Shown piece after piece: positions 51,833-61,313 of a DNA stretch of 64,000 nucleotides (position 1 is its first letter; every line of letters starts with the position of its first letter). The DNA lies in contig CAWAOM010000001.1 of NCBI GenBank assembly GCA_963783695.1, forward strand, positions 930,001-994,000. Reading direction: 5' to 3'. Source of the stretch: BM003 sp963783695. GTDB taxonomy: Bacteria > Pseudomonadota > Gammaproteobacteria > Steroidobacterales > BM003. The notes beneath the pieces were generated by a model. The model did not search any database, was not told the origin of the DNA, and saw nothing but the letters and a program-made list of their open reading frames with translations. A program made the position numbers and the translations under genes.

Positions 51833-54800
51833 CTAGTCCGACGCCAGTGCCAGCAGGCTCGCGTTACCGCCCACCGCGGATGTATTGATCGTCAACGTCT
51901 TTTCGGTTGCAAAGCGATGCAGGTAATGCGGCCCGCCCGCTTTCGGCCCGGTGCCGGACAATCCACAGCCGCCGAACGGCTGCACACCCACCACCGCGCC
52001 CACCATATTGCGGTTGACGTAGACATTGCCGACACGCATCCGGCTATGTACATACTGGGCAAAACCATCAATGCGACTGTGCACTCCAAGGGTCAGACCG
52101 AAACCCGTGGCATTGATCGAATCCAGCACGGCATCGAGATCGCGGGCGCGGTACCGGACCACATGCAGCACCGGACCAAAAACCTCGCGCTCGAGCTGGC
52201 CAATGGCGCCGATTTCAACCAGAGCGGGGGCAAAAAAGGTCCCGCCGGCAGTCGTTGAGCCCGCGCGGCATCTGTGCAATACCTGACCGCTATCGGCGAT
52301 AGCGGCGAGATGCGTTTCCAGCACGGCCAGCGCTTCAGCATCGATGACCGGACCGACATCGGTTGTCAGCAAACCCGGGTCGCCCACGACCAGCTCATCC
52401 ATATAGCCTTTCAGTAAATCGAGCACGCGGGGAGCAATTTCATGTTGCAGAAAAAGAACGCGCAGTGCCGAACAGCGCTGTCCGGCACTATTGAATGCAG
52501 ACTGCACGACGTCGAGTACAACCTGTTCGGGCAATGCCGAACTGTCCACCAGCATTGCATTCTGTCCCCCGGTCTCCGCAATCAACGCGCCAATCGGACC
52601 GGGACTGGCTGCCATCCCCGCGTGGATGACACGCGCCGTATCTGTCGAACCGGTAAACGCGACCCCCGCCACACGCGGATCGCCGATAGCGGCACCACCA
52701 ATCGTTGCGCCGTCGCCCGGCAGGAAATTCAGCACGGCTGGCGGAATCCCGGCCTCATGCATCAGGCGAATCGCAAGTGCCGCGACCAGTGGCGTTTGCT
52801 CCGCCGGTTTCGCAATGACCGCATTTCCAGCGGCCAGTGCCGCGGCAATCTGGCCGGTGAAAATGGCCAACGGAAAATTCCACGGGCTGATACACACGAA
52901 CACACCGCGGCCGCTGAGACTCAGGTGATTCGTCTCACCCGTAGGGCCCGGCATTGTCACCGGCTCGGCGAAATCGCTTTCGCCCTGCACCGCGTAGTAG
53001 CGCAGAAAATCCACTGCCTCGCGAAGTTCTGCGACACCGTCCTGCAACGTCTTGCCCGCCTCCCGGGTCAATAACGCCAGCAACTGGTCGGCGTGTTGCG
53101 CGAAACTATCGGCCGCCGCTCTGAGTGCATTCGCCCGTTGCCCAACGGCCGTCGCATCCCATTTGCGCTGTGCGGATACCGCGCTATCGAGCGCCTTGTC
53201 AACGAGCTCCGCCGTAGCCTCAACAACCGTGCCGACTTCGCGGCCGTCCCATGGATCGCGTACGGCAACACCGCGACCGGATTCAGTTGCGCCGGCAATC
53301 ACCGGAGCTGCCCGCCATTTCTGCTGCAAAGCCGTTTCGAGTCTTACCGACATTGCCCGGAGAAAAGACTGATCGGCAAAATTGATGCCACGCGAGTTGG
53401 TTCGGCCGCGACCGAATATCCCATCCGGCATGGGAATTCGCGGATGCGGAATCTGATGCAGGGCTTCGACTTCCGCGATCGGATCGGCCACGATCTCCTC
53501 TAGCGGCGCCTTTTCATCCACGATGCGATTGACGAACGAGGTATTTGCGCCATTTTCGAGCAACCGTCGAACCAGGTATGGCAACAGGTCCCTGTGATTG
53601 CCAACCGGCGCATAAACCCGGCATGGAAGCCCGAATCGTTGCGCATCGACGATCTCGTCATAAAGCTCTTCACCCATGCCATGCAGTCGCTGAAACTCGA
53701 ATGCCTTACCCTGCGCCATATGGATGATGCTCGAGACCGTATGGGCATTGTGAGTCGCAAACTGCGGATAAATTCGATTGCCATCACGCAACAGAATCGC
53801 GGCACAGGCAAGGTAACTTACATCGGTGTTTACCTTTCGCGTAAAAACAGGATAACCATCGAGCCCCTGCTCCTGGGCGCGTTTGATCTCGGTATCCCAA
53901 TAGGCGCCTTTGACCAGACGTACAGGTATCGTGCGCCCGACCTCGGAACTTATTTCCGCCAGCCAGCGTACAACCTCGATTGCACGTTTCTGATAACCCT
54001 GCACCGCAAGCCCGAGACCGTGCCAGTCAGCCAGACCCGGATCGCGATACACCGCCTCGAATATCTCCAGCGACAGCTGCAGCCGGTCAGCCTCTTCCGC
54101 GTCCACCGTCAGTGCGACATTCGCTTTACGCGCGAACTCCGCAAGCTGACGCAGACGGGGCGTAAGCTCTGCCAGGACTCTCTCACGCTGAGCGAATTCA
54201 TAGCGCGGAAATAACGCCGAGAGCTTTACCGAGATGCTCGGCGCCGCCTCCTCCGTCACCGCCGCACCGTGCGATTCTCCCAACTCCTGGATCGCGTCGG
54301 CATAGGCGTTCAAATATCGGTGGGCGTCATCGTCGGTGAGCGCGGCCTCGCCAAGCATGTCGAACGAATACCGATAGACCCGGTTACTCTCTTTCTGGCT
54401 GCGCTTTATCGCCGCCTGGATGTCGCGGCCCATCACGAACTGATGCCCCATTATCCGCATCGCCTGGCGCATGGCTCCGCGCACCACCGGGTCTCCCAGC
54501 CGGTTCACGACTTTGCCGAAAAAGCCGGCCGGATTCTCGGTGATATCCTGATCGAGCGCGATCAGTCGCCCGGTCAGCATCAACCCCCAGGTCGAGGCAT
54601 TGACGAACATCGACTCACTGCTGCCGAGGTGATCCTGCCAGTTGGCCGTAGTCAGCTTGTCGGCGATCAGCCGATCAGCAGTATCGGCGTCGGGAATTCG
54701 CAACAGCGCCTCGGCAAGACACATCAGCACTACGCCCTCGTGCGACGATAGATCGTATTTGCGCAGAAACGCATCGAGACCGCCCTTGCGATTGCGATTG

Positions 54801-55057
54801 TTGCGAACGCCACGCACCAACCCCCGTGCGCTGGCGGAAACGCGCTCGGCGACTTCCGGATCGAGTCGCGCCAGTTCCAGGCACTCCTGAACACAGGCGG
54901 TCTCGTCAGCAAGATAGAGCCCGTCGAGACGGGAGCCGAATGACGGCTGAGCCGGATAGTTGCGCTGAAAAACGATGCCATTGACTGGTTTGGATATGGG
55001 CTCGCGTGCCGCCACGGTGACTCTCCCATGAGTACTTGCCGGTTTCGACCCCGGCAT
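51833..55057 (-). CDS. putA: Bifunctional proline dehydrogenase / P5C dehydrogenase PutA
   Basis: 1074 residues. PRODH half: AAILLRDGNRIYPQFATHNA, EFQRLHGMGEELYDEIV, CRVYAPVGNHRDLLPYLVRR. ALDH half: ISPWNFPLAIFTGQIAAALA, ETGGQNAMLVDSSAL and the active-site region FNSAGQRCSALRVLF. It begins directly before the PRODH arm with no ribbon-helix-helix DNA-binding domain, unlike E. coli PutA, so it is a non-autoregulatory type. Oxidises proline to glutamate. Confidence 0.95.
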   Translation of the reverse strand: MPGSKPASTHGRVTVAAREPISKPVNGIVFQRNYPAQPSFGSRLDGLYLADETACVQECLELARLDPEVAERVSASARGLVRGVRNNRNRKGGLDAFLRKYDLSSHEGVVLMCLAEALLRIPDADTADRLIADKLTTANWQDHLGSSESMFVNASTWGLMLTGRLIALDQDITENPAGFFGKVVNRLGDPVVRGAMRQAMRIMGHQFVMGRDIQAAIKRSQKESNRVYRYSFDMLGEAALTDDDAHRYLNAYADAIQELGESHGAAVTEEAAPSISVKLSALFPRYEFAQRERVLAELTPRLRQLAEFARKANVALTVDAEEADRLQLSLEIFEAVYRDPGLADWHGLGLAVQGYQKRAIEVVRWLAEISSEVGRTIPVRLVKGAYWDTEIKRAQEQGLDGYPVFTRKVNTDVSYLACAAILLRDGNRIYPQFATHNAHTVSSIIHMAQGKAFEFQRLHGMGEELYDEIVDAQRFGLPCRVYAPVGNHRDLLPYLVRRLLENGANTSFVNRIVDEKAPLEEIVADPIAEVEALHQIPHPRIPMPDGIFGRGRTNSRGINFADQSFLRAMSVRLETALQQKWRAAPVIAGATESGRGVAVRDPWDGREVGTVVEATAELVDKALDSAVSAQRKWDATAVGQRANALRAAADSFAQHADQLLALLTREAGKTLQDGVAELREAVDFLRYYAVQGESDFAEPVTMPGPTGETNHLSLSGRGVFVCISPWNFPLAIFTGQIAAALAAGNAVIAKPAEQTPLVAALAIRLMHEAGIPPAVLNFLPGDGATIGGAAIGDPRVAGVAFTGSTDTARVIHAGMAASPGPIGALIAETGGQNAMLVDSSALPEQVVLDVVQSAFNSAGQRCSALRVLFLQHEIAPRVLDLLKGYMDELVVGDPGLLTTDVGPVIDAEALAVLETHLAAIADSGQVLHRCRAGSTTAGGTFFAPALVEIGAIGQLEREVFGPVLHVVRYRARDLDAVLDSINATGFGLTLGVHSRIDGFAQYVHSRMRVGNVYVNRNMVGAVVGVQPFGGCGLSGTGPKAGGPHYLHRFATEKTLTINTSAVGGNASLLALASD

Positions 55058-55124
55058 CAGAGACGTGAATTATAGGTGATAGCGCGAACCGCCGGACGAT
55101 CCCGCATCAATTCGTCATGACCGT

Positions 55125-55535
55125 TCAGCGTCTGTCGCGCCACCGAATGAAGTCCTCGAGAACCTGCTGATGATCGAACGCCAGCGGCGGGGGCTTGGCC
55201 GGATCGAAAACGCCGACTTCCCGGGCGTCGTCCCCCGCCACCGGATCGCCGCTGGCCACCGCGACAAATATGATACTGACGGTGTGTCCACGCGGGTCCC
55301 GACCGGGTTTCGAATAACATCCGAGCAGCCCCTCCAGCCGTATATCCAGCCCTGTCTCTTCCCGCGCCTCGCGTAACGCGGCGTGTTCAACGGTCTCGCC
55401 AATATCGACAAAGCCGCCCGGCAACGCCCACCCGAGCGGCTCATGCCTGCGTTCTATCAGCACGATTGGCCGGCCCGGACGATCGCGTAATTCGATTACC
55501 GCGTCAGCGGCAACCAACGGCGTTTGCGGTCGCAT
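55125..55535 (-). CDS. Nudix hydrolase, ADP-ribose-type
   Basis: 136 residues with the Nudix box GGFVDIGETVEHAALREARE and ETGLDI. Small size and SIIFVAVASGDPVAGDDARE region suggest a nucleoside-diphosphate-X hydrolase. Substrate not determined. Ends 68 bases after putA. Confidence 0.85.
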   Translation of the reverse strand: MRPQTPLVAADAVIELRDRPGRPIVLIERRHEPLGWALPGGFVDIGETVEHAALREAREETGLDIRLEGLLGCYSKPGRDPRGHTVSIIFVAVASGDPVAGDDAREVGVFDPAKPPPLAFDHQQVLEDFIRWRDRR

Positions 55536-55539
55536 TCCC

Positions 55540-55959
55540 TCATCCTTTCGTAAAGCGAATAATCTGGCGCCGTGAGCGCTTGTCCGGACGACGTTCAGGA
55601 TGCGGCGACGCCACCCGCTGCAGGCGCCTTTCCTCTACGGCCAGCCGCAGCCGCTCAATACTGTCTTCCGATTCCGCGTACATCGACGCTGCCTCGCTGG
55701 CCGGGCCGCGCCGTCGCGGCAGCCCGGTAACGACATAAGTGCGCGGTGACAAATCCCCGGTAATTTCCACGACGTCGCCTGGTGCGACGAGACGCGCCGG
55801 CTTGATCCGGCCACCGTTGACCCGCACATGCCCGGCCACAATCGCCTGGCGTGCCAGCGCGCGCGACTTGTACAGCCTGACGCACCACAACCATTTATCG
55901 AATCTCAGGGTTTCTTGCACCACTGTCCGCACCGCTCGGCCGCGCCTGCTTCCCTTCAC
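55540..55959 (-). CDS. hslR: S4-domain heat-shock RNA-binding protein Hsp15
   Basis: 139 residues. S4 domain: LRFDKWLWCVRLYKSRALAR, QAIVAGHVRVNGGRIKPARL, VAPGDVVEITGDLSPRTYVV. C-terminal basic tail (HPERRPDKRSRRQIIRFTKG). Binds stalled 50S subunits with nascent chains. GTG start used; an internal GTG 14 codons later is also possible. Five bases from the Nudix gene. Confidence 0.9.
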   Translation of the reverse strand: MKGSRRGRAVRTVVQETLRFDKWLWCVRLYKSRALARQAIVAGHVRVNGGRIKPARLVAPGDVVEITGDLSPRTYVVTGLPRRRGPASEAASMYAESEDSIERLRLAVEERRLQRVASPHPERRPDKRSRRQIIRFTKG

Positions 55960-56047
55960 AGTCTAATCCAACTCGGCAGCGGTTTGCCCCCCTGCCGATG
56001 CCCATCTGACTGCTATAATTCGTGACATTCAATTTCGGGACACCCCT

Positions 56048-57238
56048 ATGGATCCGGCATTTCTCCACCGCCTGAGGCAGCAGCTCGAAGAGGTCCGCAG
56101 TGAGGGCCTGTTCAAGTCAGAGCGGGTGATCACGTCACCGCAGCAGGCCGACATAAGCGTCGCCGGCGGCAGCGAGGTCATCAACTTCTGCGCAAACAAT
56201 TATCTCGGCCTGGCCAATCATCCCACGCTCATCTCCGCCGCCCATGCGGCGCTGGATCGGTATGGCTACGGTCTTGCCTCGGTCCGGTTTATCTGCGGCA
56301 CGCAAAGCGTGCACAAGGAACTCGAGTCACGTATCTCCCGCTTTCTCGGCACTGAGGATACGATCCTGTATCCCTCGGCGTTCGATGCCAATGGCGGGCT
56401 GTTCGAAGTGATTCTCGATGAGAACGACGCGGTGATCAGCGACGAACTCAACCACGCAAGCATCATCGATGGGATTCGCCTGTGCAAGGCGAAGCGCCTG
56501 CGCTATCGGCATAACGACATGGAAGACCTCGCACTCAGGCTTGCCGAGGCCGGCACCAGCCGCACCCGCCTTATCGCAACCGATGGCGTGTTTTCGATGG
56601 ATGGAACGATCGCCGACCTGGCGCCGATTTGCGATCTCGCCGAATCGCACAATGCCCTGGTGATGATCGACGATTGTCATGCCACGGGCTTTCTCGGCGA
56701 AAACGGCCGCGGCACGCACGAATATCGTGGCGTAATGGAGCGAGTCGACATCATCACAGGCACGCTGGGCAAGGCTCTCGGCGGCGCCTCCGGCGGTTTT
56801 ACCTCCGGCCGCAAAGAAATCGTGGACTGGCTGCGCCAGCGATCGCGGCCCTACCTGTTCTCAAATACCCTCGCGCCAGTCATCGCCGCAACCTCAATCA
56901 GCGTACTCGACCTGCTCGAAGAAGGCAGCGACCTGCGTGACCGCCTGGGCGCCAACTCGCGCTATTTTCGCGCCCAGATGACCGCTCTCGGGTTCGACCT
57001 TCTGCCGGGCGAACACCCGATCATTCCGGTAATGCTTGGCGATGCAAAACTTGCAGGCAACATGGCTGACCGGTTGTTACAGGAAGGGGTCTACGTCATT
57101 GGCTTCTCCTTTCCGGTCGTGCCGAAAGGCAAGGCCCGGATTCGCACACAAATGTCGGCGGCACACAACCGCGAACACATTGATCGCGCGGTCGCGGCAT
57201 TCGCCAAAGTAGGCCGGGAACTTGGCGTCATTGACTGA
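56048..57238 (+). CDS. kbl: 2-amino-3-ketobutyrate CoA ligase
   Basis: 396 residues. PLP Lys region GTLGKALGGASGGFTSGRKE and N-terminal substrate region NNYLGLANHPTLISAAHAAL. Cleaves 2-amino-3-ketobutyrate with CoA to glycine and acetyl-CoA, the second step of threonine breakdown. 15 bases from tdh. Confidence 0.97.
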   Translation: MDPAFLHRLRQQLEEVRSEGLFKSERVITSPQQADISVAGGSEVINFCANNYLGLANHPTLISAAHAALDRYGYGLASVRFICGTQSVHKELESRISRFLGTEDTILYPSAFDANGGLFEVILDENDAVISDELNHASIIDGIRLCKAKRLRYRHNDMEDLALRLAEAGTSRTRLIATDGVFSMDGTIADLAPICDLAESHNALVMIDDCHATGFLGENGRGTHEYRGVMERVDIITGTLGKALGGASGGFTSGRKEIVDWLRQRSRPYLFSNTLAPVIAATSISVLDLLEEGSDLRDRLGANSRYFRAQMTALGFDLLPGEHPIIPVMLGDAKLAGNMADRLLQEGVYVIGFSFPVVPKGKARIRTQMSAAHNREHIDRAVAAFAKVGRELGVID

Positions 57239-57253
57239 TTCGAGGATGCGGCA

Positions 57254-58288
57254 ATGAGAGCACTGGTAAAAAAGCACGCCTCAGAAGGCATCTGGATGGA
57301 CGATGTTCCGGAACCGGATGTCGGCCATAACGATGTCCTGATACGGGTAAGAAAGACCGCGATATGCGGTACCGATATTCATATATTCAACTGGGACGAC
57401 TGGGCCCGCCAGACGATTCCCGTACCGATGACCGTCGGCCATGAATTCGTTGGCGAGGTCGTCGAGGTCGGCAGCGAGGTCCGTGGTATCGAAATCGGAG
57501 ATCGCGTATCCGGCGAGGGCCATATCACCTGCGGATTCTGCCGCAATTGCCGCGCCGGGAAACGCCACCTCTGCCGCAATACCTCCGGGGTGGGCGTAAA
57601 TCGCCCCGGCTGCTTTGCGGATTATCTGTCGATCCCCGCCTTCAACACTTTCAAACTGCCGGATGCGATCTCAGACGACATGGCCTCGATACTCGACCCG
57701 CTTGGCAATGCTACGCATACCGCACTGTCTTTCGACCTGGTCGGCGAGGATGTCCTGATAACCGGAGCAGGACCCATCGGCATCATGGCTGTCGCCATTG
57801 CGCGCTTTGCCGGCGCCCGTCATATCGTAATTACCGATGTCAACGATTATCGCCTCGGTCTGGCGGCGCAAATGGGCGCGAGCGTAACGGTCAATGTCAG
57901 CGAGATGAGTCTGGACGATGTCATGCGCGATCTCGGCATGCGCGAAGGTTTCGATGTCGGCCTGGAAATGTCGGGCAACCCGGATGCTTTTCGCGATATG
58001 TTGCGGACCATGCATCACGGCGGGCGCGTCGCACTACTGGGCATACCTCCCACCGATACCGCGATCGACTGGAACGAGGTGATATTCAAGGGCCTCGTGA
58101 TAAAGGGTGTTTACGGCCGGGAGATGTTCGAAACCTGGTACAAGATGTCGTCAATGCTGCAGAGCGGACTCAATCTTGGCCCGGTGATTACCCACCATTT
58201 TGCTGTTGCTGACTATCAGCCGGCATTCGACATCATGCGTTCGGGTCAATCCGGCAAGGTCATTCTCAACTGGGCCGACGCGGCCTGA
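57254..58288 (+). CDS. tdh: L-threonine 3-dehydrogenase
   Basis: 344 residues. Catalytic zinc Cys in AICGTDIHIFNWDDW, VGHEFVGEVVEVGSEVRGIE, structural Cys cluster ITCGFCRNCRAGKRHLC, Rossmann part VLITGAGPIGIMAVAIARFA. Oxidises threonine to the kbl substrate. Kbl-tdh operon. Confidence 0.97.
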   Translation: MRALVKKHASEGIWMDDVPEPDVGHNDVLIRVRKTAICGTDIHIFNWDDWARQTIPVPMTVGHEFVGEVVEVGSEVRGIEIGDRVSGEGHITCGFCRNCRAGKRHLCRNTSGVGVNRPGCFADYLSIPAFNTFKLPDAISDDMASILDPLGNATHTALSFDLVGEDVLITGAGPIGIMAVAIARFAGARHIVITDVNDYRLGLAAQMGASVTVNVSEMSLDDVMRDLGMREGFDVGLEMSGNPDAFRDMLRTMHHGGRVALLGIPPTDTAIDWNEVIFKGLVIKGVYGREMFETWYKMSSMLQSGLNLGPVITHHFAVADYQPAFDIMRSGQSGKVILNWADAA

Positions 58289-58307
58289 CCCGCCCGACAG
58301 GCGCTCG

Positions 58308-60158
58308 CTAGTCGAGCCCGCAAAAACAGTAGAGATACAAGCCGCGTGGATCACTCCCGACATTGCCGAATCGTGTGAGATCGGCAAGCAGGTCGGGCAG
58401 TACCGGGCCGACAAGGTGTTGCAGAGACATTCCCGGACCGACATGTCGTGCAAGTCCCGACGCGCCTAGCAATGACGCAAGCAACAATTCCGTCGGATCG
58501 ACCGGCGGTTGCAAGTACTCAACCTCGTATTCGCTTTCCCCCGCGAGTTCCGCAGCTGCTGCAATCGCCGCGTCCAGATCGCCAAGACTATCGACGAGAC
58601 CAAGTTCCAACGCCTTTTGTCCGGTCCACACCCGACCGCGCGCGAGGTTCTCGACCTTGCCTTGCTCCAGCTCGCGCGATGCCGCCACGAGTTCGACGAA
58701 ATCGGCATAACCGGCCTCGGTACTCAGACGCATAATCGCCAGCGCTTCCGCCGTCAGGCCGCGGTCCGGCCTGAAGGCGCCAGACAGTTGCGTCGTCCCG
58801 ACTCCGTCGACATTGATTCCGATGCGTTCGAGCGTCCTGTCAAAGCTCGGAATCATCGCGACAATACCGATGGAACCGGTCAGCGTAGTCGGGTTGGCAA
58901 AAATCTGGTCGGCAGCCAGCGCTATCCAATATCCACCGGACGCTGCCACACTGCTCATGGACACGACGACCGGCTTGCCGGACTGGCGCAACAACTCGAG
59001 CTCGCGGCGTATCACTTCGGACGCGAATCGGCTGCCGCCACCGCTGTCGACACGCAGCACGACCGCAGCAATATCCTCGTCATCACGCGCCCTGTGGATC
59101 ATCTCTACCATGGTGTCCGACCCGATCGTGCCGGGCGGCTGGTTTCCCTCGGTGATACCACCCGACGCCACGATTACCCCCACCTGGGGTCCATCACCGG
59201 TCTTGCCAGGCCGCACGTCGGCCGCCGCCAGATAGGTAGCGACATCGACCTGGCGAAAGCCCGCGTCGTCATCGTCGTCGTTACCGACCAGCTCGCGCAT
59301 GCGCGAGCGCAGCTGGTCACCGGTCCATAGACCGTCGACCAGACCGCTGTCCTGTGCCACGGCGGCAAGATCGCCCTCGGCGCGCTCCAGCGCCGTTACA
59401 AATCCGTCTGCATAAGCTGACAGGGTGCCGGAGTCGAGTCCGCGCGCAGCGACCACATCGTTGCGATAAGCGCGCCACAGATCCTCGAGATACACACGGC
59501 TCGCCTCCTTGTCGTACTCGGACATGTCACTGCGCGAGTAGGGTTCGGCGAAAGACTTGAAGTCACCGACACTGAACACGTGCCAGTCTATCGACAGCTT
59601 GTCGATCGCTTCCTTGTAGTAGGTGCGAAATCGCTCATATCCATCCAGATAGACCAGACCGTAGGGATGCATGTAGATCTCGTCGGAATGGGCCGCCAGA
59701 TAATACTGATCCTGGCTGTAATAATCGCCGAATGCGACCACTTTCTTGCCGGTTTCGCGGAACCGGGATATTGCGTAGCCAAGATACTGCAGTTTGCTCA
59801 AACCCCCACCCGCGAGCATTTCCGAGCGTAAAACCAGCGCCTGAATGCGGTCATCCGCAGCAGCAAGATCGATCGCGCGAACGAGATCGTGGACCAGGGT
59901 CTGAGGCAACCCATCACCGGTCGCCTCACCGATCGCGCGATCGAGTGGCCCGCCCTCGAGTTGCTCGACAAGCCGGCCTTTGGGCTCGATCACCAGCGCC
60001 GCCGTGGCGGGAACCACCGGCAATTCGGGACTCAGCGCGGCCAGAATCAGCATGAACAAAACCAGCAGCACGATCAGGTGCAGAACTTTTCGCAGTCCGT
60101 CCAGCCCTTTCCAGAGCAGACCGAAAACGTGGCCAATCACGCTGAATATTGCAGTCAT
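58308..60158 (-). CDS. sppA: Signal peptide peptidase SppA, 67-kDa type
   Basis: 616 residues with one N-terminal membrane helix (HLIVLLVLFMLILAALSPEL). Catalytic Lys in the N-terminal half (VFSVGDFKSFAEPYSRSDMS) and catalytic Ser in VVVSMSSVAASGGYWIALAA. Degrades cleaved signal peptides in the membrane. Confidence 0.95.
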   Translation of the reverse strand: MTAIFSVIGHVFGLLWKGLDGLRKVLHLIVLLVLFMLILAALSPELPVVPATAALVIEPKGRLVEQLEGGPLDRAIGEATGDGLPQTLVHDLVRAIDLAAADDRIQALVLRSEMLAGGGLSKLQYLGYAISRFRETGKKVVAFGDYYSQDQYYLAAHSDEIYMHPYGLVYLDGYERFRTYYKEAIDKLSIDWHVFSVGDFKSFAEPYSRSDMSEYDKEASRVYLEDLWRAYRNDVVAARGLDSGTLSAYADGFVTALERAEGDLAAVAQDSGLVDGLWTGDQLRSRMRELVGNDDDDDAGFRQVDVATYLAAADVRPGKTGDGPQVGVIVASGGITEGNQPPGTIGSDTMVEMIHRARDDEDIAAVVLRVDSGGGSRFASEVIRRELELLRQSGKPVVVSMSSVAASGGYWIALAADQIFANPTTLTGSIGIVAMIPSFDRTLERIGINVDGVGTTQLSGAFRPDRGLTAEALAIMRLSTEAGYADFVELVAASRELEQGKVENLARGRVWTGQKALELGLVDSLGDLDAAIAAAAELAGESEYEVEYLQPPVDPTELLLASLLGASGLARHVGPGMSLQHLVGPVLPDLLADLTRFGNVGSDPRGLYLYCFCGLD

Positions 60159-60180
60159 CTACAGTCCTCGCGGCCGAGCC

Positions 60181-61290
60181 TCAGCCACCTTGGTAAGAAA
60201 TACGGTAAATCCGCCCACCGAGGTCATCCGAGACCAGCAGGGATCCGTCGTCCAGTTGCAGGACATCCACCGGTCTCCCGGACACTTCGTCGCCGTCCAG
60301 CCAGCCATAGGCGAACGGCTCGCTGCTGATCGGTGCGCCGTCTTCCATCTGTACCGATACAACCCGATAGCCGACTTTTCCCGCCTCGCGATTCCAGGAT
60401 CCGTGTTCGGCGATGAACGCCTGACCACGGAACTCTGGCGGAAACACCGTCCCGGCGTAGAATTCGATACCGAGCGGTGCCACATGCGCCCCCAGCCCCA
60501 ACGCCGGCGGCGTGAACTCGGAGCAGGCCCGGTCCTCGCCATATTCCGGATCAAGAATGTCGCGCCCGTGGCAATACGGAAAACCGAAGTGCAACCCCGC
60601 GCGTGGTGCACGATTGAGTTCGCAGTCCGGAATATCGTCACCCATCCAGTCCCGGCCATTGTCGGTAAACCACATTTCGCCGGTATCCGGATGCCACGTA
60701 AAACCAACCGTATTTCGCACACCTTCGGCAAACACTTCGAGTTCACTGCCGTCGGCATTCATCCGCATGATCACCGAGTAGCCATCCTCATCACAGACAT
60801 TGCACGGTGCCCCAATTGGCACATAGAGCTTGTCATCCGGCCCGAACGCAATAAATTTCCAGCCATGATGCGCATCGGTCGGAAAATCGTCGCGCACGAC
60901 TTCCGCGTCTGGTACATCATCCAGCCGCTCCTCGATGTCCGGATAACGCACAACCCTGCTGATCTCGGCCACGTACAACGCGCCGTCGTGAAATGCAACG
61001 CCATTTGGAACGTTCATCTCCCTGGCAATGGTGGTGACAACCGGTCCGGTCGCACTGTCAAGATCAGTTAACGCATAGACCTTGCCAAGCTTGCGCGTGG
61101 AAACGAACAGGGTCCCCTGCGCCCCGAGGGTCATGGAGCGCGCATTCGGGACTTCGTCAGTAAGAACCTCAATGCGAAAACCCGGCGGCACGACCAGATT
61201 CGGTTCCGCCGTCAACTCGCGGGCGCACGCGCCCTGGAGAGTAGCGCCAAGAACAGTTGCGGCGACAACCAGGTAGCGAACTGATGGCAT
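60181..61290 (-). CDS. Exported sugar dehydrogenase, PQQ-type six-blade propeller
   Basis: 369 residues with a signal peptide (LVVAATVLGATLQGACA). Glucose/sorbosone dehydrogenase-type body: NAAVPNGVAFHDGALYVAEI-like segment (here MNVPNGVAFHDGALYVAEIS), HHGWKFIAFGPDDKLYVPIG, WHPDTGEMWFTDNGRDWMGD, GWLDGDEVSGRPVDVLQLDD. Located downstream of a TRAP transporter, so it may act on the transported compound or its product. Possible lipoprotein (GAC). Confidence 0.85.
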   Translation of the reverse strand: MPSVRYLVVAATVLGATLQGACARELTAEPNLVVPPGFRIEVLTDEVPNARSMTLGAQGTLFVSTRKLGKVYALTDLDSATGPVVTTIAREMNVPNGVAFHDGALYVAEISRVVRYPDIEERLDDVPDAEVVRDDFPTDAHHGWKFIAFGPDDKLYVPIGAPCNVCDEDGYSVIMRMNADGSELEVFAEGVRNTVGFTWHPDTGEMWFTDNGRDWMGDDIPDCELNRAPRAGLHFGFPYCHGRDILDPEYGEDRACSEFTPPALGLGAHVAPLGIEFYAGTVFPPEFRGQAFIAEHGSWNREAGKVGYRVVSVQMEDGAPISSEPFAYGWLDGDEVSGRPVDVLQLDDGSLLVSDDLGGRIYRISYQGG

Positions 61291-61313
61291 GATTTTCGCC
61301 CCTCGGATTCGGT

